From positions 1 to 11,945 of the forward strand of contig JAUWHV010000047.1 of the NCBI GenBank assembly GCA_030605675.1: a stretch of 11,945 nt of DNA. Reading direction: 5' to 3'. A model generated the notes under the pieces. The model searched no databases and was not told the DNA's origin. It worked only from the letters and a program-made list of their open reading frames with translations. Of this stretch, positions 1-6,916 are shown piece by piece. Made by a program: the position numbers and the translations under genes. This DNA is from Deltaproteobacteria bacterium (GTDB taxonomy: Bacteria > Desulfobacterota > Dissulfuribacteria > Dissulfuribacterales > UBA3076). Each line of letters opens with the position of its first letter. Within the stretch, counting starts at the first letter, position 1.

Positions 1-10
1 GATTCCAATG

Positions 11-176
11 TAGTTAAGGATGTAAGTAGCTATTCAGGTGAATAGACTGAAGGTAGAAGGCTGAAGTAACCGCCCGCCCTAGTTGAATAGAAAAACAAGG
101 ACATTCAACGGGGTAAACTTCGCTCAAGACGCAAAGGACGCAAAGAAATGACGGGCCTGAATAGTTAAGGATGTAA
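11..176. repeat. Direct repeats enclosing an inverted repeat, MITE-like
   Basis: The 15-base word TAGTTAAGGATGTAA occurs at 11-25 and again, identically, at 162-176. Inside this pair, CTATTCAGG at 30-38 is the exact reverse complement of CCTGAATAG at 156-164, so the inverted copies sit close to both direct repeats. CTATTC (30-35) can also fold locally with GAATAG (40-45), and GTTGAAT (82-88) with ATTCAAC (103-109). The arrangement resembles a short non-autonomous element of about 136 bases flanked by a duplicated target. It contains no gene. It could equally be a degenerate intergenic repeat cluster cut by the window edge. Confidence 0.45.
40..69. repeat. GAANNNN heptad array 1
   Basis: After a 9-base unit beginning GAA at 40, three 7-base units follow in register from 49 to 69: GAAGGTA, GAAGGCT, GAAGTAA. 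The same GAANNNN periodicity recurs at three other intergenic places in this window. No coding function is visible. A separate 9-base tandem (GCAAAGGAC, then GCAAAGAAA) lies at 131-148. Confidence 0.5.
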
Positions 177-188
177 TTAAGATTGCTT

Positions 189-2549
189 ATGAGTAAAAAT
201 ACACAAAAAAAAGAGAATACCAAGCACAGTACAATCCGTGAGCTTCCGGTGTTGCCCGGTAAAGAGCTTGTGCTCTTTCCCCATATGGTTGTTTCTTGGG
301 TAGTGGAACAGCCAAATCTCGTAAAGCTGGTTGATGACGCCCTTGCAGCAGACAGGACCGTAGTGGTAATGAGCGAAAAAAAGGGGGATGACAAGCCTCT
401 TGGTTTCCATAATGTAGGTACTGTAGGCCTGATACTCCGAATGGCTAAAAATGAGGAGGGCCATGCAAGGCTGATAGTTCAAGGGGTCACCAGGGTACGG
501 CTTTTGGAGATTACGGAAGAGGAGCCGTATATAAAGGCAAAGGTGGAGCCGGTACAGCACATAGATAGCCATGATCTTGAGATCCAGGCCCTTGTGGTAA
601 ATGTCAGGCAGATTTTTTCCAAGGTGTTGGAGCTGTCTCCCAATCTCCCCCGAGAGCTCGGTGCGATGATAATGGGTGTGGAAGATTCAGGTGCCTTGGC
701 AGACGTAGTGATCAGCCATCTCAATATTTCAACTGATGATAAGCAGACCGTATTGGAAGCCTTGGATGTCAAGGAGCGGCTGCAGGCGGCCCTTCGTATT
801 CTGACCGGTCAGCTTGAAATTCTCGAACTTGGACACAAGATCCAGTCCCAGGTCAAGGGACAGGTGGAGAAGACCCAGAAGGAATTCCTTCTGCGAGAAC
901 AGCTAAAGGCCATAAAGAAGGAACTTGGAGAAGGGGAAGAGAAGCCGGATGAGATCGAGGAACTGAGGGAGAAGCTGGAGGCCAAGGGTCTGCCGGAAGA
1001 CGCCATGAAAGAGGCCAAGCGTGAGCTTGACCGCCTTTCCAAGATGCATCCCTTTGCCCCTGAGTATACAGTAGCCCGGACCTATATTGACTGGCTGCTT
1101 GAGCTTCCCTGGAATGATTTTACAGAGGATCATCTGGACCTGGATCAGGCGGAACGTATCCTTAATGAAGATCACTATGATCTGGAAAAGGTAAAGAATC
1201 GGATCATAGAGTACCTGGCAGTGCGAAAGCTCAAACCCGATGCCAAGGGAACCATCCTGTGTTTTTATGGTCCTCCCGGCACCGGCAAGACATCTCTTGG
1301 AAAATCAATAGCCCGTTCCATGGGACGCAAGTTTTTAAGGATAGCCCTGGGAGGCATGAGGGACGAGGCGGAAATTCGCGGACATCGCCGCACTTATGTA
1401 GGGGCCATGCCGGGGCGTATTGTTCAGGGAATCAGAAAGGTGGGGGTCAAAAACCCCGTGCTGATGCTGGATGAAATTGACAAAATAGGGATGGACTTCA
1501 GGGGGGATCCGGCTTCGGCCCTTTTGGAAGTATTGGATCCGGAACAGAATATTACGTTTACCGACCACTATCTGGGTGTAGAGTTTGACCTCTCAAAGGT
1601 GATCTTTATTGCTACTGCCAATGTTTTGGATACCATACCCAGCCCCCTGCTGGACAGGTTGGAGGTATTGGAGCTCTCAGGCTACACTCTTGAGGAAAAG
1701 CTTGAGATCGCCCGGAAGTACCTGATCCCAAGACAGATTGAGGCCCATGGTCTGACCAGACGTAATCTCAGTATTAATAAAATGGCCTTGTCCAGGATCA
1801 TCAGCGCCTACACACGGGAGGCAGGGGTCCGGAATCTCGAAAGGAAGATAGCTGCTGTGTGCCGGGGTGTGGCCAAGCAAGTGGCCAAAGGGCGGACTGA
1901 CAAGGTCAAGATACGGATAAAGGGCCTGCGAGAGTACTTGGGGCCGCCCAAGTTTACGGCCGAGGTTGCAGAAAGGACCAAGGTCCCGGGTGTGGCTACA
2001 GGACTGGCATGGACTCCCTCAGGAGGGGAAATCCTGTTTGTTGAGGCCGGCAAGATGAATGGTACCGGGAAAATATTACTTACAGGAAAGCTGGGTGATG
2101 TAATGAAGGAATCCGCCCAGACCGCCCTGAGTTTTATCCGTTCCAAGGGCTCAGATTTGGGTATCCCGGACGACGCGTTCAAAGATGAGGATATCCATAT
2201 CCATGTACCCTCAGGGGCCATACCCAAGGACGGTCCCTCTGCCGGAGTAGCTATATGTATGGCACTGATATCCCTTTTTACGGATCGGTCTGTCAGGCCT
2301 GACGTAGCCATGACTGGTGAAATTACATTGAGGGGACTCGTCCTTCCCGTGGGTGGGATTAAGGAAAAGGTGCTGGGTGCCCACAGGGCCGGGATAAAAG
2401 AAATTATTCTGCCAAAGCGCAATGCCGGGGATCTTGATGAAATACCTTCCCAGGTCAGGGAGACCATGAAATTTCACTTGATATCCAGGGCGGATGAGGC
2501 AGTAAATGTGGTATTCAAGTCTAAGGGACGAAAAAAGACGTCAGGTTGA
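189..2549 (+). CDS. lon: ATP-dependent protease La (Lon)
   Basis: Lon is a cytoplasmic hexameric AAA+ serine protease that unfolds and degrades misfolded and regulatory proteins. The 786-residue product matches the usual length of about 780. In order it shows the N-terminal substrate-recognition domain (begins RELPVLPGKELVLFP), a charged helical region around 215-285, the AAA+ module and the peptidase domain. Walker A is GPPGTGKT (361-368). Walker B is LMLDEID with D428/E429. The catalytic dyad is Ser684 in KDGPSAG and a lysine in GGIKEK, probably Lys727 by its spacing from the serine. I chose ATG 189 because it gives a normal N-terminus; TTG 183 is also in frame. Neither has a good Shine-Dalgarno sequence. 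No heat-shock promoter or operator is evident upstream. The gene appears intact and complete. Confidence 0.98.
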   Translation: MSKNTQKKENTKHSTIRELPVLPGKELVLFPHMVVSWVVEQPNLVKLVDDALAADRTVVVMSEKKGDDKPLGFHNVGTVGLILRMAKNEEGHARLIVQGVTRVRLLEITEEEPYIKAKVEPVQHIDSHDLEIQALVVNVRQIFSKVLELSPNLPRELGAMIMGVEDSGALADVVISHLNISTDDKQTVLEALDVKERLQAALRILTGQLEILELGHKIQSQVKGQVEKTQKEFLLREQLKAIKKELGEGEEKPDEIEELREKLEAKGLPEDAMKEAKRELDRLSKMHPFAPEYTVARTYIDWLLELPWNDFTEDHLDLDQAERILNEDHYDLEKVKNRIIEYLAVRKLKPDAKGTILCFYGPPGTGKTSLGKSIARSMGRKFLRIALGGMRDEAEIRGHRRTYVGAMPGRIVQGIRKVGVKNPVLMLDEIDKIGMDFRGDPASALLEVLDPEQNITFTDHYLGVEFDLSKVIFIATANVLDTIPSPLLDRLEVLELSGYTLEEKLEIARKYLIPRQIEAHGLTRRNLSINKMALSRIISAYTREAGVRNLERKIAAVCRGVAKQVAKGRTDKVKIRIKGLREYLGPPKFTAEVAERTKVPGVATGLAWTPSGGEILFVEAGKMNGTGKILLTGKLGDVMKESAQTALSFIRSKGSDLGIPDDAFKDEDIHIHVPSGAIPKDGPSAGVAICMALISLFTDRSVRPDVAMTGEITLRGLVLPVGGIKEKVLGAHRAGIKEIILPKRNAGDLDEIPSQVRETMKFHLISRADEAVNVVFKSKGRKKTSG

Positions 2550-2560
2550 CACCTCAAGAA

Positions 2561-2660
2561 GAATTAAGTAAATTCCTCTGATTTTACTGATTATTTACCG
2601 TGAAAAAAGCTCAGGGGGCAAGGGTTCACCAAAAATCTGAACCGTTGATTTGTGCAATCA
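2561..2660. other. Small inverted repeats downstream of lon
   Basis: Three short stems lie in the gap after lon: GAATT (2561-2565) with AATTC (2571-2575), GGTTCA (2623-2628) with TGAACC (2638-2643), and TGATT (2646-2650) with AATCA (2656-2660). None is followed by a run of T, so none is a convincing intrinsic terminator. They may belong to the repeat-rich spacer rather than to transcription control. No gene is visible in this 242-base gap. Confidence 0.3.
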
Positions 2661-2707
2661 GTGCCAAAAAACATCTTTCTCTGCGGTGAATAAAGGTTCG
2701 GGGCGAA

Positions 2708-2756
2708 GAATTAAGAGTTGCGAACCACGAACTACGAACCACGAACTACGAACTAT
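2708..2756. repeat. GAANNNN heptad array 2
   Basis: Seven consecutive 7-base units run in perfect register: GAATTAA, GAGTTGC, GAACCAC, GAACTAC, GAACCAC, GAACTAC, GAACTAT. All begin GAR, and the last five are near-identical copies of GAACYAY. The array ends 35 bases before the ffh start codon, so it would lie in the ffh leader if transcription starts upstream. Confidence 0.85.
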
Positions 2757-2791
2757 CCTATGGACTACAAAAATTTTCGACGTAAAAGAGC

Positions 2792-4123
2792 ATGTTTGAT
2801 AATCTGAGCGAGCGCCTGGATTCCATATTCAAGCGCCTTAAGGGTTACGGAAAGCTTTCAGAGGAGAATATCCAGGAGGGCCTGAGGGAGGTCCGTCTGG
2901 CCCTTTTGGAGGCGGACGTAAACTATAAGGTGGTAAAGGACTTTATCGCCCGGGTAAAAGAGCGTGCTGTGGGGCAGGAGGTGATGGAAAGCCTGACTCC
3001 GGCCCAGCAAGTTGTAAAAATAGTCCATGAGGAGCTTATAGCCTTACTCGGGGGGCATAATAAGAGGCTGGATCTGGCTGGACGCCAGCCTGCAGTTATA
3101 CTTCTGGTGGGTCTTCAGGGTTCGGGTAAGACCACCACTGCTGCAAAACTCGCTCGCTGGTTGAAATCAAAGGGTCGAAAACCCTACCTTGTGCCTGCCG
3201 ACGTTTACAGGCCCGCGGCCATAGAACAGCTAAAGATTCTTGGGGATCAGTTAAAAATTGATGTATTCCCTTCGGAGCCGTCCATGTCTCCTGTGGACAT
3301 AGCTAGGCAGGCAGTTGCCAAAGCGGAAGTTGCTCGTCTCGATACGGTTATCATTGATACTGCAGGCCGTTTGCACATAGACGAGGCCCTAATGGGGGAA
3401 CTCAGGGAAATAAATGCCGTGGTGTCTCCTCAGGAAATTCTGCTTGTGGCAGACGCCATGACCGGACAGGATGCTGTCAATGTAGCTCAAAAATTTGACC
3501 AGGAACTTTCTATTACAGGCGTTGTGCTTACCAAGCTTGAGGGTGACGCCAGAGGCGGTGCGGCTCTTTCAATACAGGCAGTTACAGGGAAATCCATCAA
3601 GCTGGTAGGTGTCGGTGAGAAGCTTGACGCCCTAGAACCCTTCCATCCTGATCGAATAGCCAACCGAATTCTCGGAATGGGTGATGTTCTCAGCCTGATT
3701 GAGAAGGCCCGGGATACCATTGACCAGAAAAAGGCCCTGGAGCTTCAGAACAAGCTTAAAACGGACACTTTTACATTAGAGGATTTCAGAGACCAGTTGC
3801 GGCAGATAAGGAAGATGGGAAGTCTTGAACAAATTATTTCCATGATCCCAGGTTTAAACAAAATGAAGCAGCTAAAAGGGTTGGCCCCTGACGAGAAAGA
3901 GCTCATACGGGTGGAGGCTATTATTAACTCCATGACCCCCCAGGAACGCAGGAGTTACACTATTATCAATGCCAGCCGGAGAAGGAGGATAGCCAATGGT
4001 AGCGGCACTGCGGTCCAGGATGTAAATCGCCTTCTTAAAAATTATACGGCAATGAACAAAATGCTCAAAAAAATGAGGAAAACAAAATTTAAACAGTTCC
4101 CTAAAGGGCTTTTGCCCTTTTGA
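2792..4123 (+). CDS. ffh: Signal recognition particle GTPase Ffh (SRP54)
   Basis: Ffh binds the 4.5S/SRP RNA and hydrophobic signal sequences of nascent chains, and docks ribosomes to FtsY at the inner membrane. The 443-residue protein has the helical N domain (about 1-95), the G domain with GLQGSGKTTT (107-116), DTAGR (189-193) and TKLEGDARGG (247-256), and the C-terminal M domain. The M domain carries the SRP-RNA-binding stretch around SRRRRIANGSG (395-405). It is slightly shorter than the E. coli protein, ending soon after the RNA-binding helices with little methionine-rich tail. ATG 2792 gives the standard MFDNLSERL start, but only a weak AAAAGAG lies in front of it. It heads a translation gene cluster, with rpsP 19 bases downstream. 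A hairpin overlaps its last codons. Confidence 0.98.
   Translation: MFDNLSERLDSIFKRLKGYGKLSEENIQEGLREVRLALLEADVNYKVVKDFIARVKERAVGQEVMESLTPAQQVVKIVHEELIALLGGHNKRLDLAGRQPAVILLVGLQGSGKTTTAAKLARWLKSKGRKPYLVPADVYRPAAIEQLKILGDQLKIDVFPSEPSMSPVDIARQAVAKAEVARLDTVIIDTAGRLHIDEALMGELREINAVVSPQEILLVADAMTGQDAVNVAQKFDQELSITGVVLTKLEGDARGGAALSIQAVTGKSIKLVGVGEKLDALEPFHPDRIANRILGMGDVLSLIEKARDTIDQKKALELQNKLKTDTFTLEDFRDQLRQIRKMGSLEQIISMIPGLNKMKQLKGLAPDEKELIRVEAIINSMTPQERRSYTIINASRRRRIANGSGTAVQDVNRLLKNYTAMNKMLKKMRKTKFKQFPKGLLPF
4103..4120 (+). terminator. Hairpin at the ffh 3' end, possible attenuator
   Basis: AAAGGGC (4103-4109), a TTTT loop and GCCCTTT (4114-4120) form a perfect 7-base-pair stem directly before the ffh stop codon at 4121-4123. 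The following bases (TGAATTATTT) are A/T-rich but are not a clean U-tract, so full termination is doubtful. It could partly terminate transcription, or act as a processing or stability element separating ffh from the ribosomal protein genes. The same bases encode the final residues of Ffh. Confidence 0.45.
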
Positions 4124-4142
4124 ATTATTTGCGGAGGTAAAT

Positions 4143-4403
4143 ATGGCAATAAAAATTCGTTTGACCCGGCATGGACGCAAGAAAAAACCGTTTTATCGTG
4201 TGGTGGCGGCAAACTCCGAGGCTGCAAGAGATGGAAAATTTCTCGAAATCCTCGGCACCTACGATCCTCTAAAGGACCCGGCGGAATTCAAGGTTGACTC
4301 ATCCAAGATAGACAAGTGGCTGAGTTTAGGCGCTAAGCCCACAGATACGGTGAGGTCCTTGCTTAAAAAAGCCAGCCACCCACTGGAACCTGCTCAACAG
4401 TAA
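4143..4403 (+). CDS. rpsP: 30S ribosomal protein bS16
   Basis: bS16 is an assembly protein of the small ribosomal subunit that binds 16S rRNA. The 86-residue sequence is canonical: MAIKIRLTRHGRKKKPFYRV at the N-terminus, then the conserved RDGKFLEILGTYDP (residues 29-42) and the usual TDTVRSLLKKA near the end. A strong GGAGG at 4133-4137 lies 5 bases before the ATG. It is the first ribosomal gene of the rpsP-rimM-trmD-rplS unit, 19 bases after ffh and 44 before khpA. The length is normal for the family and nothing is odd. Confidence 0.98.
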   Translation: MAIKIRLTRHGRKKKPFYRVVAANSEAARDGKFLEILGTYDPLKDPAEFKVDSSKIDKWLSLGAKPTDTVRSLLKKASHPLEPAQQ

Positions 4404-4447
4404 AATACAATACCGCCACATTAGGACATTGACTGCGGAGGCTAACG

Positions 4448-4678
4448 ATGAAGGAGCTGGTTGAATACATAGCAAAGGCACTGGTAGATAATCCTGAGGC
4501 GGTGCAGGTAAACGAGGTCGAAGGAGAACAGACATCGGTTCTGGAGCTTAAGGTATCCAAGGAAGACCTTGGAAAGGTGATAGGCCGGCAAGGCCGTACC
4601 GCCAGAGCAATGAGGACCATACTCAATGCTGCATCCACAAAACTGCGGAAAAGGTCGGTCTTAGAAATACTTGAATAG
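4448..4678 (+). CDS. khpA: KH-domain RNA-binding protein KhpA (YlqC family)
   Basis: This is a 76-residue single KH-domain protein. Its RNA-binding GxxG loop is seen as IGRQGR, with GRQG at 46-49. It starts MKELVEYIAKALVDNPEAV, typical of the YlqC/KhpA family encoded between rpsP and rimM in many bacteria. In Gram-positive bacteria KhpA pairs with KhpB/Jag and binds many RNAs, affecting cell division and envelope synthesis; its role in this lineage is inferred only by homology. A clear GGAGG (4437-4441) lies 6 bases before the ATG. The stop is 3 bases before the rimM ATG, which suggests translational coupling. Confidence 0.93.
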   Translation: MKELVEYIAKALVDNPEAVQVNEVEGEQTSVLELKVSKEDLGKVIGRQGRTARAMRTILNAASTKLRKRSVLEILE

Positions 4679-4681
4679 TTG

Positions 4682-5212
4682 ATGGGCACTGATACCTTCC
4701 TTTTTGCCCTTGGCAGGATTGTAAAGACCCATGGAATACGTGGTGAGGTGCAAGTGTATTCCTACTCGGATGTAGAATATTTTTTAGACTACAAAGAAAT
4801 TTTTGTTCAGGGCAAATACGGCGACATAGTGCCTCAAAGGGTTATTAAGGCCCGCGTCAAAAAAGGTCAAAGCGTAATCCTGACACTTGAAGGTGTAGTT
4901 GACAGGACACAGGCAGGATCTTTTGTGGGCAAAGAGATCTTCCTGGATAGAGCCACACTGCCGCCACTAGCTGAGGGAGAGTATTACTGGCACGAGATTG
5001 AGGGACTTTCCGTGGTGAGTGCAGAAGGAGAAGAATTGGGAATTTTATCTGATGTCTTGGCAACAGGCGCCCATGATGTCTATGTGGTTAAAGGTGACAA
5101 AGGAGAGATCCTTGTGCCTGCTGTTGAACAGATGGTGAAAAAGATCGACCTTAAAAAGGGCGTCATGGTGGTGGATCTTCCCCCTGGCCTTGTTGAGGCC
5201 AATGCTCTTTGA
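4682..5212 (+). CDS. rimM: 16S rRNA processing/30S maturation factor RimM
   Basis: RimM binds the 30S head, interacts with uS19 and assists late 16S rRNA folding and processing. The 176-residue product has the N-terminal RimM barrel (ALGRIVKTHGIRGEVQV, about 9-25) followed by a PRC-barrel starting at YYWHEIEGL (101-109) and ending around VVDLPPG (163-169). Length is normal. I chose ATG 4682, 3 bases after the khpA stop; the in-frame TTG 4679 is adjacent but less likely. No strong Shine-Dalgarno sequence is present, so translation probably depends on coupling to khpA. The last 11 bases overlap trmD. Confidence 0.96.
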   Translation: MGTDTFLFALGRIVKTHGIRGEVQVYSYSDVEYFLDYKEIFVQGKYGDIVPQRVIKARVKKGQSVILTLEGVVDRTQAGSFVGKEIFLDRATLPPLAEGEYYWHEIEGLSVVSAEGEELGILSDVLATGAHDVYVVKGDKGEILVPAVEQMVKKIDLKKGVMVVDLPPGLVEANAL

Positions 5213-5936
5213 CATAGTTACTATCTTTCCCCATTTTTTTGATTCATCCTTAAAGGATGGGGTAGTAAGGCGGGCCATTGAGGCAGATATCCTGAAGGTC
5301 AGGACAGTCAACCTCAGGGATTTTACTACAGACAGGCATCGGACCACTGATGACAGACCCTTTGGTGGTGGAGAGGGCATGGTGATGAAGCCCGAACCAA
5401 TCTATAGGGCACTGGATATCCTAAAAAAGGAGCCGCCTGAGGCCAGGGTCATTTTGCTGAGCCCCAGGGGAAAGTTATTTGATCAGGCTCTGGCCGGGGA
5501 GCTTGCTCAGCTCCAGCGGCTTATCCTTATATGTGGCCGATACGAAGGCGTGGATGAGCGAATCCGAGAGCACTGCGTAGATATTGAGTTGTCTGTCGGG
5601 GATTATGTTCTGTCCGGCGGTGAAGTCGCAGCTCTTGTAGTGATAGATGCTGTTAGCAGGCTTATACCGGGTGTCCTGGGATGTGAGTCATCAGCAGAGA
5701 ATGATTCTTTCAGTGACGGGCTCCTGGAATTTTCTCAATACACCCGTCCCAGGGTCTTTAATGGCTGGGAGGTCCCGGAGGTATTACTGTCCGGAGATCA
5801 TGCAAAAATTGCAAAATGGAGAAGGGAGCAATCCCTTGGCCTTACTTATAAACAAAGGCCGGAACTCCTTAACAGTGCCCGATTGGATGAAAAGGACATT
5901 AAATACCTCAGGGGCTTGGGGTGGGAAGAAAGCTGA
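5202..5936 (+). CDS. trmD: tRNA (guanine37-N1)-methyltransferase TrmD
   Basis: TrmD uses S-adenosylmethionine to make m1G37 next to the anticodon, which prevents +1 frameshifting. It is a dimeric SPOUT enzyme with a trefoil knot. The 244-residue protein shows the knot and cofactor motifs LLSPRGK (85-91), ICGRYEGVDER (110-120) and GDYVLSGGE (133-141), then the linker DSF...GLLEFSQYTRP (168-183). Asp168 is the probable general base by alignment from memory with the well-studied enzymes. The C-terminal tRNA-binding domain contains GWEVPEVLLSGDH (188-200). ATG 5202, preceded by TTGAGG, overlaps the rimM end by 11 bases; TTG codons at 5190 and 5193 are less likely. Its 3' end overlaps the next gene by 16 bases. 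Confidence 0.97.
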   Translation: MLFDIVTIFPHFFDSSLKDGVVRRAIEADILKVRTVNLRDFTTDRHRTTDDRPFGGGEGMVMKPEPIYRALDILKKEPPEARVILLSPRGKLFDQALAGELAQLQRLILICGRYEGVDERIREHCVDIELSVGDYVLSGGEVAALVVIDAVSRLIPGVLGCESSAENDSFSDGLLEFSQYTRPRVFNGWEVPEVLLSGDHAKIAKWRREQSLGLTYKQRPELLNSARLDEKDIKYLRGLGWEES

Positions 5937-6493
5937 TCTACCTTGCCTTGGTCCATTATCCGGTCCTGAATCGGCACGGTGAGTTAATAGCCTCGGCCAT
6001 TACCAACCTGGACATCCATGATATGGCAAGGCTGGCCCGGACCTATGATGTGTCGGCATATTACCTGGTCACTCCATTGTCTGATCAGCAGGTATTGGCA
6101 AGAAGCCTGATTGATCACTGGCTGGAAGGAGTCGGGGGGGATATCAATCCGGATAGACGGGAGGCCATGGGGCTTATAAGGATTGCAGGAGATATTGAAA
6201 AGGTCTGTCGCGAGATAACCCTTGAGACAGGAAGACGCGTTCTTGTATATGCCACTACTGCCAAGAAATGGCCAAACTCTGTGGATTGGTCCGGTTTGCG
6301 AAAAAAAATAGAAGATCAAGGCCGTGACAGTATTTTGCTTCTCTTTGGCACTGCTTCCGGATTTGATAACAGTGTGCTTGAAAGTGTTGATGGAGTAATT
6401 TCCCCTATAGAGGGTAATCGGGAATACAATCATTTGTCGGTCCGCAGCGCAGTTGCAATAACTTTGGACCGGCTTTTGGGTAATCAGAATTAA
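5921..6493 (+). CDS. SPOUT-like RNA methyltransferase, target unknown
   Basis: This 190-residue protein resembles the uncharacterised family named Methyltrn_RNA_4 (PF09936), often encoded between trmD and rplS in Desulfobacterota and some thermophiles; I recognise it from memory, not from a search. The N-terminal half begins GRKLIYLALVHYPVLNRHGE. The C-terminal half has LLLFGTASGF (139-148) and REYNHLSVRSAVAI (167-180), the pattern of a knotted SAM-binding SPOUT fold. The chosen start is GTG 5921, inside the trmD 3' end, with AGGGG a few bases upstream. The overlap suggests coupled translation with TrmD. An rRNA or tRNA substrate is likely from context, but none is established. Its TAA stop lies in the first unit of a heptad array. 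Confidence 0.88.
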   Translation: MGRKLIYLALVHYPVLNRHGELIASAITNLDIHDMARLARTYDVSAYYLVTPLSDQQVLARSLIDHWLEGVGGDINPDRREAMGLIRIAGDIEKVCREITLETGRRVLVYATTAKKWPNSVDWSGLRKKIEDQGRDSILLLFGTASGFDNSVLESVDGVISPIEGNREYNHLSVRSAVAITLDRLLGNQN

Positions 6494-6521
6494 GAATTAA
6501 GAATGCTGAATGTTGAATTGT
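6487..6521. repeat. GAANNNN heptad array 3
   Basis: Five 7-base units run in register: GAATTAA, GAATTAA, GAATGCT, GAATGTT, GAATTGT. The first unit supplies the TAA stop (6491-6493) of the methyltransferase gene, so the array begins inside its last codons. The rest fills half of the 68-base gap before rplS. Confidence 0.8.
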
Positions 6522-6561
6522 GGATCGTTTGGCATTCTTTATTTCCAGGAGGATATAGCTG

Positions 6562-6912
6562 ATGGAAATTTTACGTAGACTTGAACTTGAAGAGATGCGA
6601 GCGGATATTTCGGACTTCATGCCCGGAGATACGGTGCGTGTCCACGTCAAGATTCGGGAGACAGAGGAAAAGGAACGTATACAGATATTTGAAGGCGTGG
6701 TAATCAGCCGCAGGGGCAGCGGCATGTCTGAGAGTTTTACTGTAAGAAAGATCTCTTACGGCGTTGGCGTAGAGCGCATTTTCCCCATACACTCTCCCAG
6801 GATCGAAAAGATCGAATTGGCAAAAAAGGGCCGCCGCAACCGGGCCAAATTTTACTATCTACGTGGTCTAAAAGGTAGGGCGGCACGGCAAAAGGTGAGT
6901 CCTCGTTCTTGA
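6562..6912 (+). CDS. rplS: 50S ribosomal protein bL19
   Basis: bL19 sits at the 30S-50S interface of the large subunit. The 116-residue protein is canonical: LELEEMRADISDFMPGDTV near the N-terminus, RIQIFEGVVISRRG (35-48), ESFTVRKISYGVGVER (53-68) and a basic C-terminus with AKFYYLRGLKGRAAR. AGGAGG at 6547-6552 lies 9 bases before the ATG and is one of the strongest ribosome binding sites in the window, as expected for a ribosomal gene. It closes the rpsP-rimM-trmD-rplS core. rnhB follows after 4 bases. Confidence 0.98.
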   Translation: MEILRRLELEEMRADISDFMPGDTVRVHVKIRETEEKERIQIFEGVVISRRGSGMSESFTVRKISYGVGVERIFPIHSPRIEKIELAKKGRRNRAKFYYLRGLKGRAARQKVSPRS

Positions 6913-6916
6913 TTTC

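Noticed and set aside
14..572. Minus-strand frames over the lon leader and 5' end
   Set aside because: They cross repeat-rich intergenic sequence and the lon coding region and show no protein-like features beyond chance hydrophobic runs.
1808..2467. 219-codon open frame on the minus strand inside lon
   Set aside because: It lies wholly within the conserved coding region of lon, has low-complexity composition and resembles no family; it is a shadow frame.
2623..2660. Intrinsic terminator after lon
   Set aside because: The stems are 5-6 base pairs, A/T-rich or with long loops, and no T-run follows.
2708..2756. CRISPR array
   Set aside because: The units are 7 bases with no spacers and no cas genes nearby; they are tandem heptads.
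5984..6433. 149-codon minus-strand frame inside the methyltransferase gene
   Set aside because: It is opposite a gene with recognisable conserved motifs and has none of its own.
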